This document shows positions 11,757 to 22,497 of a stretch of DNA of 64,000 bases, one piece after another. This DNA is from Symbiodinium natans. Taxonomy: Eukaryota; Sar; Dinophyceae; Suessiales; Symbiodiniaceae. Position 1 is the first letter of the stretch. Each line of letters starts with the position of its first letter. The notes beneath the pieces are model-generated. The model was not told the DNA's origin and did not search any database. It saw nothing but the letters and a program-made list of their open reading frames with translations. The stretch spans positions 1 through 64,000 of the forward strand of contig CAJNDS010000177.1 of assembly GCA_905221605.1 (NCBI GenBank). The letters are read 5' to 3'. The translations under genes were made by a program, and so were the position numbers.

Positions 11757-12279
11757 GACCAAGCAGTAGAATATTCGAGATATGGAGTCAGATGTTGATG
11801 ACATGCCGTGACAGCGGGGGATGCATGTCGCAAAAGGCAAGACCCAGGCGAGGGCAGAAACGAGGGTAGTGACTCGGTTCTTAAGGTTTATAGGATTTAG
11901 GGCCTTACATCTTAAACCGTACAGGGGCTTCAATTCCAAGTCCATCACATGGCTTCGACACCTAACCCATATATGGCCAGTTCTCCATAATGTCGGCCCC
12001 CAACCTTGGGCACCTAAACAGTATGGCCGCTATTCTAACAAATGCCCAGAAAGGGAGCCACCATCTACACTATCAACCCGGAAGCCTAAACCCTAAGCCC
12101 GTCTTCGTCCGAATTGTATACTTGGTCAGTGAGATTTCGTATGTCTTCCCGCGACCTCTAACATACCCACCCCTTATTTTTCCTGATGTGGCCTGCGCCG
12201 TTAATCACTGACCCCATGCAGCCCGACTCTCGAAGTAGAATGCAAGCCCCTTGGCCACTTCCCCAAGCCCTACGCCACA

Positions 12280-12306
12280 CACAGACGCAGACACACAGAC
12301 AGACAG

Positions 12307-12340
<34 letters not shown>

Positions 12341-12365
12341 ACAGACACACAGAGACACACAACAC
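12280..12365. repeat. ACAC/AGAC microsatellite
   Basis: Runs of ACACAC with ACAGAC variants. The surrounding 11.8-13.1 kb shows short telomere-like pieces and no convincing gene apart from an exon-like frame near 12412-12444 (QFAAGRLAE before GTATCT). Confidence 0.85.
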
Positions 12366-12704
12366 CCTTAGCCCCCTAAACCCCCTAAACCCTCAACCCG
12401 CACAATTTGCTGCGGGCCGCTTAGCCGAGGTATCTCCAATCTGTGGCGCAAGGCGTGTGGGTGGAATCCCGGGCCCTTTCCCTGCAGCTCCAGGGTTTAG
12501 GGATTATAGAGTTCAGGGTTTCGGGTTTAGGGATTATAGAGTTTAGGGTTTCATGTTTAGGGGAGTAATTCGACCGAAGACATTAGGTTTTTCGAAACAT
12601 TTTGCACCTGGGGGAAGGGAGAGGAAGGCGATTATCGGGCTAGTGGATCTCTCGTTCTATAGATATGAACCCCAAACCCTACACCGGGTACTTGCAGGGT
12701 ATAC

Positions 12705-12848
12705 TTGAGGGACCTACTTGGAGGTTCATGGGTACATACAAGTATGGTTTCAAGTAGGGTAACCATGGTTATAGCCCCTATTTAGGGTACTTATGACCCT
12801 ATTGTACTTGAACCCTACTTAGAAGCAACCATGAACCTTGAAGTATAG
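12705..12848. mobile_element. MITE-like element, 'ACTTGGAGGTTCATGG' family
   Basis: About 140 bp bounded by ACTTGGAGGTTCATGGGTA and the imperfect reverse complement ACCATGAACCTTGAAGT. The interior is itself partly inverted (AAGTAGGGTAACC / GGGTACTTATG). No coding capacity. Related copies are at 20160-20275, 35763-35885 and 37532-37645. Confidence 0.65.
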
Positions 12849-13187
12849 GGCCTATGAGGGTTTAAGGTCTGTACTGGTCGCTACTGCACTTGTTGTCCCA
12901 TCTGTTCAGGCATGCACGTGCCAAATATTTCGGACTCCGCCCACGTCGGTGCGCTACAGAACAGGAGGCCACACTATGAGGGGCAGTCAATGGCTTGTGG
13001 ATTTATATTCCGATCTTCCGACTTTGTGGTCACACGTGTGAATACAGGAATCAGCAGATTGGGGTTGAGCGTGCAGGTGCTGCGTGCTCCCCGGAACCCT
13101 ACACCAGCCTAATCCTGCAAGCCTAAACCCTAAACCCTAAACATAAAGCTTCCAAGCCTAATAAACCCTGAATCCGCGCACCCTCAG

Positions 13188-13287
13188 GTACGGTGCCTGC
13201 TTGGACACCTTAGGCCACAGCGGCCATGGCGAGGAGATTGAGCTTTTCAGCTGTCATGGGCAGCGGCTTGGCCCGAAAAAAGAACTC
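13188..13287 (+). CDS. Candidate exon of a ricin-type lectin domain
   Basis: Bounded by CACCCTCAG and CTC|GTGATT, the open frame reads YGACLDTLGHSGHGEEIELF followed by SCHGQ. The spacing 'CLDTLG...G..I.L..CHG' is the classical repeat of ricin-type (beta-trefoil) lectin modules, as at the C-terminus of polypeptide GalNAc-transferases. Only this single repeat is certain. A second piece at 16153 (GWRWDAATLHFRPAGKLGS) could be another exon of the same gene, with telomere-like repeats as introns between them. Confidence 0.45.
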
Positions 13288-14519
13288 GTGATTCTGTGAT
13301 TCCCTTATCCATTATAATTGCTACGAATGTGCTTATGATCAGTATATAAGTGCGCAATCTTGGTGGTTCGGTTCGGTTTTTGGGAGTTACTTTGAAGAGT
13401 TGTTCGGCCCTTAGGATCTGGGATGCTCGCTTGCTACGCTGTTGGGCCGGTGATTCAAAAGGCTTCTGCAGAGAGCTTGAGAAAGAGGACGATTCAGCAC
13501 AATCAGCATGTGATCATTTTAGGTGAGCTGTGGAAGGCACTGCTCGAACTCAACTTAGACAGCGTATGTTCTGACAGATGCGCCTAAACCCTAAACCCTC
13601 AACTGTAAACCCTCAGAGAAGTCGGCTCTCTTTCCGTCGCCTGAGCCCTGCACACCCTCCTCGCACTGTTGCTAATCGTCGAATCCTCCTTAGTCTGGCC
13701 CGTGTACTCAAAGGTTTGTGGCTACTTAGAAGCAGTTTTCAGTACCGTAAACCATAGGTACCCTACTACCCGACATAGAAGTACCCGTGAACTTGCATCT
13801 TGAACCTCTAGAAACCCTGAACCTTTGTCCGAGGCCGTTGGTCTACCCAATGACCCCATGACGTTTATTAATGTTAGAATCTGCATGGCTCCGTTTGCTT
13901 CTTGATGCCAGACAGGGAGTCAGATGACAGTATTTTGGGCACTTTATATGGTTGATACACGGGGAAAAGCACTCGGACAACCCATTGGACTTTGAATATT
14001 TTATGGCATCCAGATCCGCCCAGTGACTTGGAGGATCGTAGGACAGGGTAGCGTGTGGTTCCTATGTAGGGATTGTTGAGGACAACCCCAGTCAACCCTA
14101 AACCCTAAACCCTAAACCCTACTGTACCTTGGTGAGGCCAGGTAAGGGACAGTCAAACCCCGTAAACCCTAAACCCAAAACCCAAAACCCCAAACCCTTG
14201 GTCCAAGGCGCGGCGCACAGGCCTTCGTGATGGGTGGGGACGGCCTCGTCCGGCTGCCGCAGCCCAGCAGAGATCCGAAGTCTTTGGTTCAGGGTTTAGG
14301 GTTTAGGGTTTAGGGTTTAGGGTTTATGGAAATGGCGTGGGTTGTAGAGTTATGGGGTCTGCTCGCACACTGTAGCCTTCATTGCAGGAGGGCCCCTGTG
14401 GCAAATGTGTCATGCGTTTCGGCCTTGACGCCTTCCTTCGGCAAAGCTTGACCTATATAAAGTGTAGAGAAGGAAGGCAGTGGCTGCGAGCCTCACAATG
14501 ATAAACCTCAACCTTAAAC

Positions 14520-14605
14520 CCACATTGGGGGTTTTCGACATTAGGGGTACCATACTGGGGTCCTTCATATAAGGGAATGCGATTTGGGGCCATACTAGAG
14601 GCCCC
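14520..14605. mobile_element. Short inverted-repeat element, 'ATTAGGGGTACC' family, copy 1
   Basis: ACATTGGGGGTTTTCGACATT at the left mirrors TTTTCGCAAACCCCCACAT at the right. The inner part TTAGGGGTACCATACTGGGG followed by TCCTTCATATAAGGGAATGC is shared with 19055-19160. Confidence 0.6.
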
Positions 14606-14844
14606 TTGTTTTCGCAAACCCCCACATCGCAATCCCTCTCTAGAGACGTTGAAGACATTTGCTTGACACCCTTCGTCCTCGCAGGTTCTTGAGATTGCCT
14701 CTTAACACATCTTAGGGTGTGGAGCGGGGTGGCTTATGGAGCCTTTTGGCATCTCATGGCTTGGGGCGTTTGGCCCGGCATCGGCCCATGAAGACTTCTA
14801 AGGAATTTCTGCTACACCGCAAGCCTCCCATACCCGCAACAACA

Positions 14845-14915
14845 ACCTAGGCAGACCAACTACATCGGCTGCGTAGCGAAGAAAAACAGCAGCCTCATCA
14901 TCGAGGCCGTGGAAA
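14845..14915 (+). CDS. Candidate small exon, function unknown
   Basis: After AACCTAGGCAG the frame reads TNYIGCVAKKNSSLIIEAVE, compositionally protein-like and unlike the repeats around it. No family is recognised and the downstream border is not clear. Confidence 0.25.
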
Positions 14916-15994
14916 CAAGAAGGATGCTGTCATGCTGTGCACTGCGGAGGGCTTTGTGTGGTAGGAGGGCCCTTGAAACCCCAAACCCTAAACCCTAAAC
15001 ACGACACCCTAAACCCTAACCCTTCCTCTATACTATACGAAGAGCAGTGGATTTGCAGGATGTCGCTGTCTGAGCAGACAGTCAGAATGTGTCTAGCTGT
15101 TTCCCTATACCTCAAGTTACGAGGCCCTAGAGGATTTAGGGTCTAGGGTTTAGGGTTTTTCGTGGCCTTTTCTAGGGTTTAGGGTTAAGGCGGTTGGTAC
15201 GACCCATGGAGGGGTACAAACAAGTGCCAGTCATGGGAGTCATAAGCCCCTCCAAGCTACCCCCCCCCCCCCCTAGGTTCCCCCCTTAAATAGCGCCTTA
15301 ACCAGGCTGAATGATCCCCAATTAGCCTTAGTTATGGGGGGAAACCAGGGGGGGGTTGGGGGTAGTATCCCTAAACCCCAAACCGTAAACCCTAAACCCC
15401 AAAAAATAAGGGGTGGGGGGGGGGGGGGGTAGTATGGATAGGGGAGGGGTAGGAGGGAAACCCACGAGCCAGGTCTGCGATGCGGGGCTGAAGAATGCAC
15501 GACGCCTGTCTCGCAAAGCGAGGGCGACACCGGCTGTGGGGCTTTTTGGGGGCTTCACAGGCCCTAAACCCTAAACCCTAAACCCTAAACCCTAAACCCG
15601 AAACTTAGGGGACATATTCGTGTTTACGTTGCTGATAACACTTTGCTCGGGTCTAGGATCCCTTTGTGTTGAAAGTTGAGTGTTGAGGGTTTAGGGTTTT
15701 TGGCGTCATCTTCTCCTTAGGCCCTGATTTGGGCTTGGTACTCGGTTCAGCAAAGGCAACAAAGCATCGGAATGCCCCGCCCCTTCTTCGTGTCATGCGA
15801 TAATAAACCCTAGGCGCCATGAGACCTGCTAGAAACATGTCTGGACCCAACTCCAAAGACTACTCCTGCGCGACAAGCACGAGTGTAGACCTGAACCCTG
15901 TCCTGGCTAGCGTCTGCCTCAAACCCCAAGGCCCGAAACTTTAAGTCACGATTCCGAAGCCCACAAGTGTCACAAGTTCCGAGTCATAAGCTGA

Positions 15995-16150
15995 AAAAAC
16001 CTAAACCCTAAACCTTAAACCTTAAACCCTAAACCCTAAACCCTAAACCTTAAACCCTAATCTCTAAACCCTAAACCCTAAACCCTAAACCCTAAACCCT
16101 AAACCCTAAACCCTAAACCCTAAACCCTAAACCCTAAACCCTAAACCTTT
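15995..16150 (-). repeat. Interstitial CCCTAAA array
   Basis: About 150 bp of nearly perfect CCCTAAA units, ending in AAACCTTTAG, which also serves as a plausible splice acceptor for the open piece at 16153. Confidence 0.9.
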
Positions 16151-16152
16151 AG

Positions 16153-16208
16153 CAAAGGCTGGCGCTGGGATGCCGCGACGTTGCACTTCCGTCCGGCTGG
16201 GAAGCTTG
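16153..16208 (+). CDS. Candidate lectin-like exon
   Basis: Between AACCTTTAG and G|GTAGCC the frame reads GWRWDAATLHFRPAGKLGS. The W-x-W pattern and length fit part of a beta-trefoil lectin repeat. The upstream border is formed by a telomere-like array. Assignment is tentative. Confidence 0.35.
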
Positions 16209-16239
16209 GTAGCCCAGGGGTGCTATAGGGGCCGGAAGA

Positions 16240-17000
16240 ATTAGAATAGGGTTTAGGGTTTAGGGTTTAGGGTTTAGGGTTTAGGGTTTAGAGTTAGGGT
16301 TCGGGGTTTGGGGTTTAGGGTTTACAAGGTTTAGGGTCATTATATTTCTAAAGGGACCCTAAGGGAATACTATTAAATTAGTAATTCTTCCGAGCCCTAT
16401 ATTACCCTTATGATTGTGTATGGCTGCCCTGTTTTTTTTTTGGTTTCTGGGTCCCCTTATAAAGGTAGCCAACCCCAAATAGGGTAACCCTAAACCCCAA
16501 ACCCTAAACCCTTACAATAAGTATTGCTACTGTGGGCTACCAAGGAAGTCGAAATGCCTGGAAGTGCGCCTTGGGGCGTCGAAGTTCGCGCTTGGCCTCT
16601 CGGCGCCGGTTGCTTTGGGGGTTTTAGGGGCATTTGGGGTTTTCAGGCTTTAGGGTTCAGGGTTTAGGGTTTAGGGTTTGGGGTTTTGGGTTTAGGGTCT
16701 GGGATTTACGGGTTGTAGGGTTTTTAGGGGCTTTAGGGGTTTTAAGGGTTTAGGGGTTTAGGGGTTTAGGGGTTTAGGGGTTTAGGGGTTTAGGGGTTAG
16801 GTGTTTAGGGGTTTAGGGGTTTAGGGGTGGGGTTAGGGTTTTAGGGGTCAGGGGTTTGGGGTTTAGGGGTTAGGGGTTTAGGGTTTAGGGTTTGGGGTTT
16901 CGGGTGTAGGGTCTAAGGTTTCGGGGTTTAGGGGTTTAGGGGTTTTTAGGGGTTTTTAGGGGTTTAGGGGTTTAGGGGTTTTAGTTGTTTTGGGGTTTTT
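16240..17000 (+). repeat. Interstitial arrays TTTAGGG and TTTAGGGG
   Basis: 16240-16330 is TTTAGGG; 16620-17000 is largely the 8-mer GGTTTAGG (TTTAGGGG), with TTTTTAGGGG variants near 16945. 16330-16480 between them has a short AT-rich segment with inverted borders and no gene. Confidence 0.9.
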
Positions 17001-17299
17001 TCAAGGGTTTTATATAGGGAGGGGTTTGAGGGGCTTTAGAGAGTGCTTTAGGGGTTTTCGGGGCTTCAGGGGTTTTGTGGGGGTTTAGGGGCTTTAGAGA
17101 TGTTAGGGGCTTCAGGGGCGTTAGGAGTCTTACGGGTTCAGGGTTTTAGGGGTTTTAACTTTCACCCTTGGCTCTGTAGGTCGCGCCTCCACCCTCAACA
17201 AACGTACAACAATGTACGTACTCGGCTGTTCTTATGAGTACTTTGTAAGCTGTCGGTCTAAGCGTTGAGCTCAACAAAGTGGGCCTCCGGAACTCTTCT

Positions 17300-17525
17300 C
17301 CTCGCTCATCCCTGGAGTTCCCAACCCCAAAGTGTCCCTGGAGTGCCCAACTCTAGAGTGTCCCTGGAGTGCCTCACCCCAGAGCCTCCCTGGAGTGCCC
17401 AACCAGCGGCCCCCTAAGTGCCCAACCCCACAGTCTCCCTGGAGTGCCCAACCCCAGAGCGTAGTGTCCTCGGAGTGCCCAGCCCCAGAGTGTCCCTGCA
17501 GTGCCCAACCCCAGCATATCTCTAC
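17300..17525. repeat. 27-bp minisatellite (CCCTGGAGTGCCCAACCCCA)
   Basis: About eight imperfect units of CCCTGGAGTGCCCAACCCCAGAGTGT-type sequence (unit written in two parts: CCCTGGAGTGCCCAACC, CCAGAGTGT). All three frames are open on both strands because of the repeat, so the short frames are not genes. Confidence 0.85.
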
Positions 17526-18089
17526 CAAGAGAGGGTTGGGATGTTCGAAATAAACAGCGTTTGTCATTTAAGGCCTGTTCGCTTCGGTGTAAGGCCCCAA
17601 ACCATAAACCCCAAACCTTAAACCTCGAACCCTACAACCCTAAACCCCAAACCCTAAACCCTGAACCCCAACACCCTAGGCTTCGCCAAGTGCCGCGAGC
17701 GACTGGGTCGCACCGAATTGGAGTAACCCCCCGCCCCAAACCGAGGCCTCAACCCCCTGTGGGAATGCATCCCTCTAAAGCAGTTCATAGAGAAATTTTG
17801 GGTTTTGGGCTCTGTGGTGTAGGGTTTAGGGTTTAGGGTTTAGGGATTTCGGGTATAGGTTTCAGGGAAGTGCGAAAGCATGCCACAAACATACCCTGCA
17901 CTGTGTATATATATATATATACACATGCATGTTACACTTGTATGCTTGTACATTCTAGATTCTATATCCGATTCCTGCATGCCCAAATGAGCATCCACAG
18001 CTCAGCAGCTTACCAGAAAATGAAGGCCGACAATGCATCGTGTTTGCATCTGCGCTTAGGGTGTAAGTTTTAGGTTTAGGGTTTAGGGT

Positions 18090-18250
18090 GTAAGGCATGC
18101 GCAGAAGTGCGGAGAGACATTAACCCTAAGGAACGCCTTAGAGCAGCAGTGGTTCTGGAACGCTTGAACAACCAGTTCCGGCGCTACAGACATCTTGCCG
18201 AAACGGCCGGGAATGCCAGGCTGAACAAGAAGGACCATCTAGAATCTAGA
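18090..18250 (+). CDS. Candidate exon, arginine-rich helical peptide
   Basis: The frame from 18095 reads EVRRDINPKERLRAAVVLER and then LNNQFRRYRHLAETAGNARL. Composition and heptad-like spacing suggest a helical segment. It is free of telomere repeats, though TTTAGGG lies on both sides. No family recognised. Confidence 0.35.
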
Positions 18251-18511
18251 TCATGCACGGGTCTTGACGTTAAGACTTTAGGGTGTAGCTAAACCCCCAG
18301 AGTATGTAAAAGAACGGTGCTGTGTATGGGTTTTGGGCTATTTTTGTTACACACTGTAAGGGGTCAAGGTAGGATTTACCGGGTTGCAGTTGTGTTTTGC
18401 GATATGTTTGTTTTCCCTCCTTAATTATCAGACAGCCTATGTACTCATAAAATCATAAAGAAAAACTCTGAGGGTTTAAAGCACAGCTCAGTTTAGGGCC
18501 TCCAAATTTGC

Positions 18512-18602
18512 AGGACGTGTCGGAGCACGAGCGCGGGCTCGGTCGTCTGCCAGGCCCCAAGCTGCCCAAAGAGCCACGGCGAGGCCGAGCACTCATCGGT
18601 TA
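18512..18602 (+). CDS. Candidate small exon
   Basis: After AAATTTGCAG the frame reads DVSEHERGLGRLPGPKLPKE and then a basic tail to TAA. GC content is well above its surroundings. Function unknown. Confidence 0.3.
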
Positions 18603-19054
18603 AAAAAATGGCGTGCCGAGGAGAGGCTGCAGAATTCGAGGGTTTAGGGGTCTCGGGTTTAGGGAAACGAGTTTCGGGTTTAGGCTTCTAGGGCTTTTTT
18701 TACTGATAGTTAGGGCTTCGGGTTTAGGGTTTCGAGTTTTCGGGTTTAGAGTTTCAGGGTTTTTTTGGCAGTTTGGTCCGAGGGAAGTTTAGAGCTTCAG
18801 CCTAGCGGTGTTCTCGGTTTGCTCCTTCCTTGGCAGCGCAAATTGCTTCCATCAAAGTTCGTTATACTCCAACGCACGATCACTCGAAGGCTCAGAACAC
18901 AACCCTTATCCTCGCCCCACTGTTAAATTTGCGGCATAGTCTGAAGGGTCGCAGCCTCAGCGCGGTGTGTTTTTGTTCTGGTTCAGATGAGGCTGTGCCC
19001 ACTCCCTAAATCCTAAACTCTAAACCCTACACCCCTGTTTCTTCCCGGATCCTT

Positions 19055-19160
19055 AACGAGGGTACCGAAATTAGGGGTACCTTACTGGGGTCCTTATTAT
19101 AAGGGAATGCTACGATTAGGGCCTCTATTTTAGGGGTCCCCTATGTTCGCAAACCCCTAT
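19055..19160. mobile_element. Short inverted-repeat element, 'ATTAGGGGTACC' family, copy 2
   Basis: Shares ATTAGGGGTACC-TACTGGGGTCC and AAGGGAATGC with 14520-14605; the right end GTTCGCAAACCCCTATAT matches the right end of copy 1. Two independent copies with the same structure support a mobile family. Confidence 0.6.
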
Positions 19161-19782
19161 ATCTGGGCATTTCACATCAGGGGGTGGTTGGCGCTGAGCC
19201 CCAATTGTCCCACGGTTGAGCCGTGGTCTGTTGTTTGTTGTTCCTTTGCTGTTGAGAACCCAGGATGCACGAGGTTTTAATTCTAAGATCACCGGCAAGC
19301 ACTGCCCTCTTCGAAAACTAAACATCAGTGAGTCGTTACTCTGCCAGGTGTGAGGTCACGTAGCTTCAGTCGATGGCGTAGCTGCGTGATGTTTCGTCTC
19401 ACAGGGTGCGGCTGTGTTTGATTTGAGGGGTCATCTAGCAAGGACTGAACCTCTAAACCCTTAACCCCTGAATAGACCCCTACCCCCAGAGGAAGCTTTC
19501 AGCCCACATTCGGAGTTGGTAGGCATGTTCGCATCACATGGCTGGATGCAGACTCCAGAATCGCGCCGGCCTGTGGGAGCCCTGAGCGACGTGAGCACCT
19601 ACCACCCAGTACCCGGAGCGTTGCAGCTGCTTTTCACCCTGGTCGTACTGTCCTCTCACGCGCCTCCAACACGATGCACTCAAGATCTTGGCCACTGGAC
19701 ACTGGAGGATCCTTGCAGACTAAACGAACTCTGAAAGTTTTTTCTGGCCCCAGCAGTAGTCCTTAATAGGGATCACGGCAGC

Positions 19783-19950
19783 ATGGCCTGCATGATCCCA
19801 ACTTCCTGGGTTGAGTACGTGCCCAAGGATGTGGCCCTTTTCAACAACCGCTCGCGCAACGCCATCCGAAACTGGGCGCCGCAATCCTACATCGACCGGT
19901 CCGTGAACTTGGCGGGCATGCTCTGGCGCTGTCTCGTGGCGGCAGTATAG
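19783..19950 (+). CDS. Candidate exon or small ORF of 55 residues
   Basis: After GATCACGGCAG an ATG opens MACMIPTSWVEYVPKDVALF and runs through NNRSRNAIRNWAPQSYIDRS to TAG. The amino acid mix is that of a folded protein and differs from repeat translations. No family is recognised. It may be an internal exon whose donor lies before the stop. Confidence 0.35.
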   Translation: MACMIPTSWVEYVPKDVALFNNRSRNAIRNWAPQSYIDRSVNLAGMLWRCLVAAV

Positions 19951-20159
19951 ACTTGGATTTGGTGTTGGCGTTTAGGGTTGAGGGTTTAGGGTTTAGGGTT
20001 CAGGGTTCAGGGTTTAGGGATTAGTGTGTAGGTGTATATACAGCTTCAATATTGCGATTCTTATCAGTAGTAATTAGCAGTAGTGGGGGGTTAGCACAAG
20101 TTCCCCGGACCCTGACCAGCTAACCGTTCAAGACCGTGCTCTGTCCATATCAAAACCTG

Positions 20160-20280
20160 TAAGCCCTACTTGAGCTCTGTACCTATAACCCCCTAAGTCC
20201 CCCAAGCCCTTGGTGCACATGATAAGTGGTGGACCTATAATTGGGGTTGTAAGTACCCATGAAGCTCCAAGTAAACTTAG
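20160..20280. mobile_element. MITE-like element, 'ACTTGGAGGTTCATGG' family, diverged copy
   Basis: ACTTGAGCTCTGTACCTATA at the left and TAAGTACCCATGAAGCTCCAAGT at the right (given here as TAAGTACCCATGAAG, CTCCAAGT) are imperfect reverse complements, with a spacer of about 65 bp. Confidence 0.5.
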
Positions 20281-20639
20281 CCCTATATCATCATGAGCCG
20301 GCCACCCGTCGCCCCGTCGCTTGTTGAAAAGCACACACTACAGGCCGACAAATGAAGGCGCTGGGCTACATCTTGACACGCGGCTGCTTTTGTGCTCCCC
20401 GTTTCGCATGACAAATCACTTTCTTGGTAGCCAAGTGGTACCCTTTTCCATTTTTTTGGTTCAAGGCCCCCTTATAAATTAACCAACAAAAAAAGGGGTG
20501 CCCTCATTGTAATATGGTTACTGGGGTACCAAGCTTTCAGCCACAGCTCCTGCAAGCCCCAAGCTTACAAGCATCACACCCAGACAAAGCCGGATCGGCC
20601 AACTGGATCCTCTAAGCCCAAAAGCCCAAACAACCTAAA

Positions 20640-21100
20640 GCCCTAAACCCTAAAACCCTAGAATGCTGAAATCCTGAACCCTAAAACCCAAAATCCCTAA
20701 ACCCTAAATCCCTAAAACCCTACAATCCTGAACCCTAAAACGCAAAGCCCCAAACCCTGAACCCGAAGCCCTAGAACCCCAAACCCCTCAACTTCCGAAA
20801 CCCTCACCTCTATAACCCCCCAAGCTGGCTGGATCTTAGTAGGGACGGGATGAGGTACCCAATAGAATCCCTTAGAGGGTGTATGTAGGGCTTAGGGTTT
20901 AGGGTGTTGTGTTTTGGGTTTTGGGCTTTGGATTCAGGGTTCAAGGTTTAGGGTTTAGGGTTCAAGGTTTGGGTTTAGGGTTTAGGGTTTAGGGTTTAGG
21001 GTTTGGGGTTTGGGGTTTAGGGTTTAGGGTTTAGGGTTTAGGGTTTAGGGTTTAGGGTTTAGGGTTTAGGGTTTAGGGTTTAGGGTTTAGGGTTTAGGGC
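20640..21100. repeat. Interstitial telomere-like arrays in both orientations
   Basis: 20640-20800 holds degenerate CCCTAAA/CCCTAAAA; 20880-21100 holds TTTAGGG, the last 100 bp nearly perfect. Opposite orientations face each other across about 80 bp. Confidence 0.9.
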
Positions 21101-21178
21101 CCCAATTCCCTCATTCCCTACTAAGAATTAGGGGGAATATCCAGGACAGAGGTGGATTGGACTGCCGGTGGCCCAATT

Positions 21179-21275
21179 TTGCAGGACCTGCTGCTTAGGG
21201 CTTAGGGCTTAGGGCTTAGGGCTTAGGGCTTAGGGCTTAGGGTTTAGGTTTTGGGTAATCTTGCAGGACCTGCTG
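21179..21275 (+). repeat. CTTAGGG array flanked by a 15-bp direct duplication
   Basis: TTGCAGGACCTGCTG occurs at 21179-21193 and again, exactly, at 21261-21275. Between them lie about six CTTAGGG units and a short tail TTTAGGTTTTGGGTAATC. The duplicated 15-mer includes a splice acceptor (TTGCAG) and the first codons of an open frame. Confidence 0.85.
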
Positions 21276-21330
21276 AGCTGGCTGGCACTCAAAGCACGTC
21301 TCATTCTGGACACTCCGAGGAGCCAGCTAG
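21267..21330 (+). CDS. Candidate exon downstream of the CTTAGGG array
   Basis: After TCTTGCAG the frame reads DLLSWLALKARLILDTPRSQ. Residue mix suggests an amphipathic helix. Gene identity unknown. Confidence 0.35.
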
Positions 21331-21832
21331 CTGTTTTTTTTTTTTTTTTTGGGGGGGGGGGGGGGGTTGGTTTTGGGGTTTAGTGTTTAGAGTTTAGGGT
21401 TTATTTAGGCTTTAATTAATTTCTTAGTATAAAGCCCCTATAGGATTCGTAGGTAACCTACAAACAAGACACTGGGTTCTTAAGGCAGGGTTTAGGGGTT
21501 CCAGGGGTTCACAGGCTTAGCTCACAGGAGATTTTGTTGGTTGATTTTGCCATTTTGTGTTTGAGGTTTGGGCTTTTTTCTGTGTAGGCCAACTAGGGCT
21601 TCTAGGGTTCATGGTTCTCCCGCAGTACCTACTAATTCAGGGCTAGTTGCCACAACCCTAAGGGTGAATTGGAGATACACGCAGGATTTCTAGGCAGCTC
21701 CTAGGAACTTACCCCAGAGGACCATTTGAAGTACCATTTTTCAACTCTGGGTACCCCAGAAACGCTAATTCATTCAGTATGGTTTCTTCTTGGTAAATGG
21801 GCCCTTTAAACCCTACAAACCCTAAACCCTCT

Positions 21833-21955
21833 AAACCCTCTAAACCCTATAAAATCTATAAACCCTATAAACCCTATAAACCCTATAAACCCTATAAACC
21901 CTATAAACCCTATAAACCCTATAAACCCTATAAACCCTATAAGCCCTATAAGCCC
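21833..21955 (-). repeat. Variant array CCCTATAAA
   Basis: About 13 units of the 9-mer CCCTATAAA, homogeneous and different from the CCCTAAA arrays nearby. It generates a Gly-Phe-Ile repeat frame that is not a gene. Confidence 0.9.
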
Positions 21956-22497
21956 TAAACCTTTGGCCCATTGGTTCGGGCTACAGAGAGAAGTGGCCAG
22001 GATCTCCACCTTCGCGTACCTGGAGATCGGAGTCTGGGGAACAAAATGAACACCATTATCTGAGAAGAATATAAATATTTTGATGTGTTTACATATAATA
22101 TTATATATAGATAATGATATATGTATATATATATGGTCACACCCCCCCATGATCCATACTTGTCCTTTTCTTGCTTGCCCTTCTGCACCTGTGCTTACTT
22201 ACACATATGGTTGTAGTGAATAAACACCGATATTTACGATACTTTCGTGTCTTGCCATGTCTGAAGCTACAACTTGCTAATCATTATCTATACTTTTAAA
22301 CAACAGAAATCTACAAACAGAATCAGTTTCTGGATTTGGTTTTCTGTGGTTTGATAATCTCTGTTATTCGTTTTGTCACTCAATAACTTACTCACTCAAA
22401 CAGACACATACCTGAACTTATAGCATGATTTCTTTTCCTCACGCCTGTGGCACGATGACAGCGTCTGCTATGCAAAGCCAAGCTGTGTATGGCAACT

